From: Flavonifractor avicola
Lineage (GTDB): Bacteria > Bacillota > Clostridia > Oscillospirales > Oscillospiraceae
Assembly (NCBI GenBank): GCA_019116915.1
Contig: DXAS01000109.1
Location: 1 to 6,469 of the forward strand
DNA: 6,469 nt
Direction: 5' to 3'
The position numbers were made by a program, and so were the translations under genes. Positions 4,589 through 6,469 of the stretch are shown in pieces (position 1 is the stretch's first letter; each line of letters starts with the position of its first letter). Below the pieces are notes generated by a model. It did not search any database and was not told the origin of the DNA. It saw only the letters and a list, made by a program, of their open reading frames with translations.

Positions 4589-5683
4589 ATGCAGGAGATG
4601 AAGGCGACCTTGATTCTGGAGAACGGCGCCATGTTCCAGGGCGTCAGCATGGGCTCCCCCGCAGACCGGGTGTGCGAAATGGTGTTCAACACCTCCATGA
4701 CCGGCTACCAGGAGATCCTGACCGATCCCTCCTATGCGGGACAGGGAATCGTGATGAGCTATCCCCTCATTGGCAATTACGGCGTAAACCACGAGGATAA
4801 TGAGTCCTCCCGGCCCTGGGCTGAGGCATTTATTGTGCGGCATCTGGCCCGGCGGGGCAGCAATTTCCGCTGCGAGGGTGAGCTGGACGCCTATCTGAAA
4901 CAATATGACATTACCGGGATCGAAGGCGTGGATACCCGGGCTTTAACCAGAATACTCCGCAGTCAGGGGACCATGAATGGTATGATCACCTGTGCGGAGC
5001 ATTTTCATGTAGAGGAGTGCCTGGAGAAGATCCATGCCTATCGGGTGGAGGGCACCGTGGAAAAGGTGACCCGGAAGGCGCCCCAGCTCTATCCTGCTCT
5101 GGGCGAGCAGAAGCTGCGGGTGGCCCTGATGGACTACGGCGTGAAAGAGAATATGATCCGCTGCCTCCAGAAGCGGGGCTGCCAGGTCACCGTCTATCCT
5201 GCCCACACCCCGGCGGAAACCATCCTCACCGGCGGCTATGACGGCGTCATGCTGTCCAACGGCCCCGGCGACCCGGCGGACAATGTGGACATTATTAAAG
5301 AGGTACGCAAACTCTACGACTCCAGCCTGCCCCTCTTTGCCGTCTGCCTGGGCCACCAGCTGCTGGCTCTGGCCACCGGCGCCGAGACCCGGAAGATGCG
5401 CTTTGGCCACCGGGGCGGCAACCACCCGGTGAAGGATCTGGCCGCCGGACGGGCCTTTATCACCAGCCAGAACCACGGCTATGTGGTCACTGCCGAGAGC
5501 GTGGACCCCGCTGTGGCGGAGATCTCTCACGTCAACGTCAACGAGGGCAGTGTGGAGGGCCTGCGCTATAAGCGTCCCAACTGCTTCACCGTCCAGTTCC
5601 ACCCCGAGGCCTCCCCCGGCCCCATGGACACCGAATATCTCTTTGACCGCTTTGTGGACAGCATGAAGGGAGGCGACCGGTAA
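4589..5683 (+). CDS. carA: Carbamoyl-phosphate synthase small (glutaminase) subunit
   Basis: This 364-residue protein hydrolyses glutamine and passes ammonia to CarB for carbamoyl phosphate, the precursor of pyrimidines and arginine. Residues about 4-135 are the small-chain domain (KATLILENGAMFQG; FNTSMTGYQEILTDPSY; GVDTRALTR). Residues 177-355 are a class I glutamine amidotransferase, with nucleophile Cys253 in AVCLGHQLL, catalytic His338 and Glu340 in QFHPEAS, and the conserved SNGPGDP at 223-229. Length is normal. Three start codons compete: GTG 4586, ATG 4589 and ATG 4598. ATG 4598 gives the family-typical MKATLILENG, but AAAGG (4580-4584) is 13 bases from it and only 4 from ATG 4589, so 4589 is chosen. 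Its stop overlaps the carB start. Confidence 0.96.
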   Translation: MQEMKATLILENGAMFQGVSMGSPADRVCEMVFNTSMTGYQEILTDPSYAGQGIVMSYPLIGNYGVNHEDNESSRPWAEAFIVRHLARRGSNFRCEGELDAYLKQYDITGIEGVDTRALTRILRSQGTMNGMITCAEHFHVEECLEKIHAYRVEGTVEKVTRKAPQLYPALGEQKLRVALMDYGVKENMIRCLQKRGCQVTVYPAHTPAETILTGGYDGVMLSNGPGDPADNVDIIKEVRKLYDSSLPLFAVCLGHQLLALATGAETRKMRFGHRGGNHPVKDLAAGRAFITSQNHGYVVTAESVDPAVAEISHVNVNEGSVEGLRYKRPNCFTVQFHPEASPGPMDTEYLFDRFVDSMKGGDR

Positions 5684-6469
5684 TGCCCAAGAATCCGAAT
5701 ATTAAGAAGGTACTGGTGCTGGGCTCCGGCCCCATCGTCATCGGCCAGGCCGCCGAGTTCGACTACGCAGGCACCCAGGCCTGCCGCGCTCTGAAGGAAG
5801 AGGGCGTGGAGGTGGTGCTGGTCAACTCCAACCCTGCCACCATCATGACCGACAAGGACATTGCTGATCATGTGTATATTGAACCCCTGAACATCGCCAG
5901 CGTAGAGCAGGTGATCCAGAAGGAGCGCCCCGACTCCATCCTGCCCACCCTGGGCGGCCAGACCGGCCTGAACCTGGCTATGAACCTCCACGAGCAGGGC
6001 ATCCTGCAGCAGTACGGCGTCAAGCTGCTGGGCACCAGCCCTGAGTCCATCCGCAAGGCGGAGGATCGCCAGGGCTTCAAGGACGCCATGGAGGCCATTG
6101 GCCAGCCCTGCGTCACCTCCGACGTGGTGGAGAGTGTGGAGGATGCTGTGGCCTTTGCCGGGTCCATCGGTTATCCCGTTATCGTCCGCCCCGCCTATAC
6201 CCTGGGCGGCACCGGCGGCGGCATCGCCTACGACGAGATGTCCCTGCGGGAGATTGCCGACCGGGGCATCCATTTGAGCCGTGTGGGCCAGGTCCTCATC
6301 GAGCGCTGCATCTCCGGCTGGAAGGAGATCGAGTTCGAGGTCATGCGGGACTCGGCCGGCAACGTGATCCAGATCTGTTCCATGGAGAACGTGGACCCGG
6401 TGGGTGTCCACACCGGCGACTCCATCGTGGTGGCCCCTACCCAGACCCTGGCCAACCGGGAGTTCCAGA
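5683..6469 (+). CDS. carB: Carbamoyl-phosphate synthase large subunit, N-terminal part (partial)
   Basis: The first 262 codons are present and the frame is open to the right edge; the full protein is about 1,070 residues in the family. The visible part is the first ATP-grasp half, which makes carboxyphosphate from bicarbonate and ATP. It begins with the pre-ATP-grasp fold KKVLVLGSGPIVIGQAAEFD (8-27), then NSNPATIMTD (48-57) and LPTLGGQTGLN. Arg129, Arg169 and His243, which match Escherichia coli numbering, are in place, as is the glycine loop LGGTGGG (174-180). ATG at 5683-5685 overlaps the carA stop by one base (TAATG), with GGGAGG at 5668-5673, so the two subunits are translationally coupled at matching levels. 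Confidence 0.97.
   Translation, partial: MPKNPNIKKVLVLGSGPIVIGQAAEFDYAGTQACRALKEEGVEVVLVNSNPATIMTDKDIADHVYIEPLNIASVEQVIQKERPDSILPTLGGQTGLNLAMNLHEQGILQQYGVKLLGTSPESIRKAEDRQGFKDAMEAIGQPCVTSDVVESVEDAVAFAGSIGYPVIVRPAYTLGGTGGGIAYDEMSLREIADRGIHLSRVGQVLIERCISGWKEIEFEVMRDSAGNVIQICSMENVDPVGVHTGDSIVVAPTQTLANREFQ

Noticed and set aside
6292..6324. Arg208 in CarB where Escherichia coli has Glu208
   Set aside because: The neighbouring Glu207 is present and this short segment varies among Bacillota CarB sequences as I recall them. The core residues Arg129, Arg169 and His243 are intact.
5566..6455. Long minus-strand open frames opposite carA and carB
   Set aside because: They are products of codon bias in the GC-rich car genes. 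Plus-strand CarA and CarB are conserved over the whole region and no ribosome site supports the reverse frames.

Overview
The window looks like a chromosomal segment from a spore-forming, moderately GC-rich Bacillota/Clostridia, most plausibly of the Oscillospiraceae type (an inference). The coding sequence is GC-rich, while promoters and terminators are AT-rich. Shine-Dalgarno sites are strong (AAAGGAGG type), tRNA-Gln carries an encoded CCA, and a DUF421/DUF4363 pair typical of these bacteria is present. There is no integrase, transposon, CRISPR array or other sign of a mobile region. Most genes are housekeeping, with two short uncharacterised genes between them.

Left part, minus strand (1-864): a fatty-acid synthesis cluster reading leftward, acpP - accB - accC (accC runs off the edge). 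acpP has a near-consensus promoter followed by an AT-rich block of overlapping palindromes that could be a repressor operator. A strong intrinsic terminator sits between acpP and accB, so accBC expression probably depends on partial readthrough. Acetyl-CoA carboxylase makes the malonyl-CoA that is then loaded onto ACP, so supply and carrier are encoded together.

Middle-left, minus strand (1037-1790): three separate short transcription units, each with its own hairpin terminator. From right to left these are a 42-residue, extremely hydrophilic protein gene (1650-1778), tRNA-Gln(CUG) with a consensus promoter (1456-1529), and a 73-residue protein with 13 cysteines in two end clusters (1114-1335). 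The two small proteins are not recognised. Their composition recalls small spore proteins, but that is only a suggestion.

Centre (1877-3511): nrdR on the plus strand, the zinc-ribbon/ATP-cone repressor of ribonucleotide reductase genes, starts at GTG and ends in a GC-rich terminator. Converging on it is a translationally coupled minus-strand pair, a DUF421 (YetF-like) membrane protein and a DUF4363 protein. Upstream of the pair is a sequence resembling a forespore sigma-G promoter.

Right part, plus strand (3585-6469): a membrane-anchored calcineurin-like metallophosphoesterase, divergent from the DUF421 gene, ends in a terminator. A promoter then precedes carA-carB, which overlap by one base (TAATG) and encode the two subunits of carbamoyl-phosphate synthase for pyrimidine and arginine synthesis. 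carB runs off the right edge. No PyrR-type attenuator is visible in front of carA.

No clearly new multi-gene system is visible. The best leads are the two small orphan genes, the palindromic acpP leader, the acpP/accB terminator and the possible sporulation promoter.
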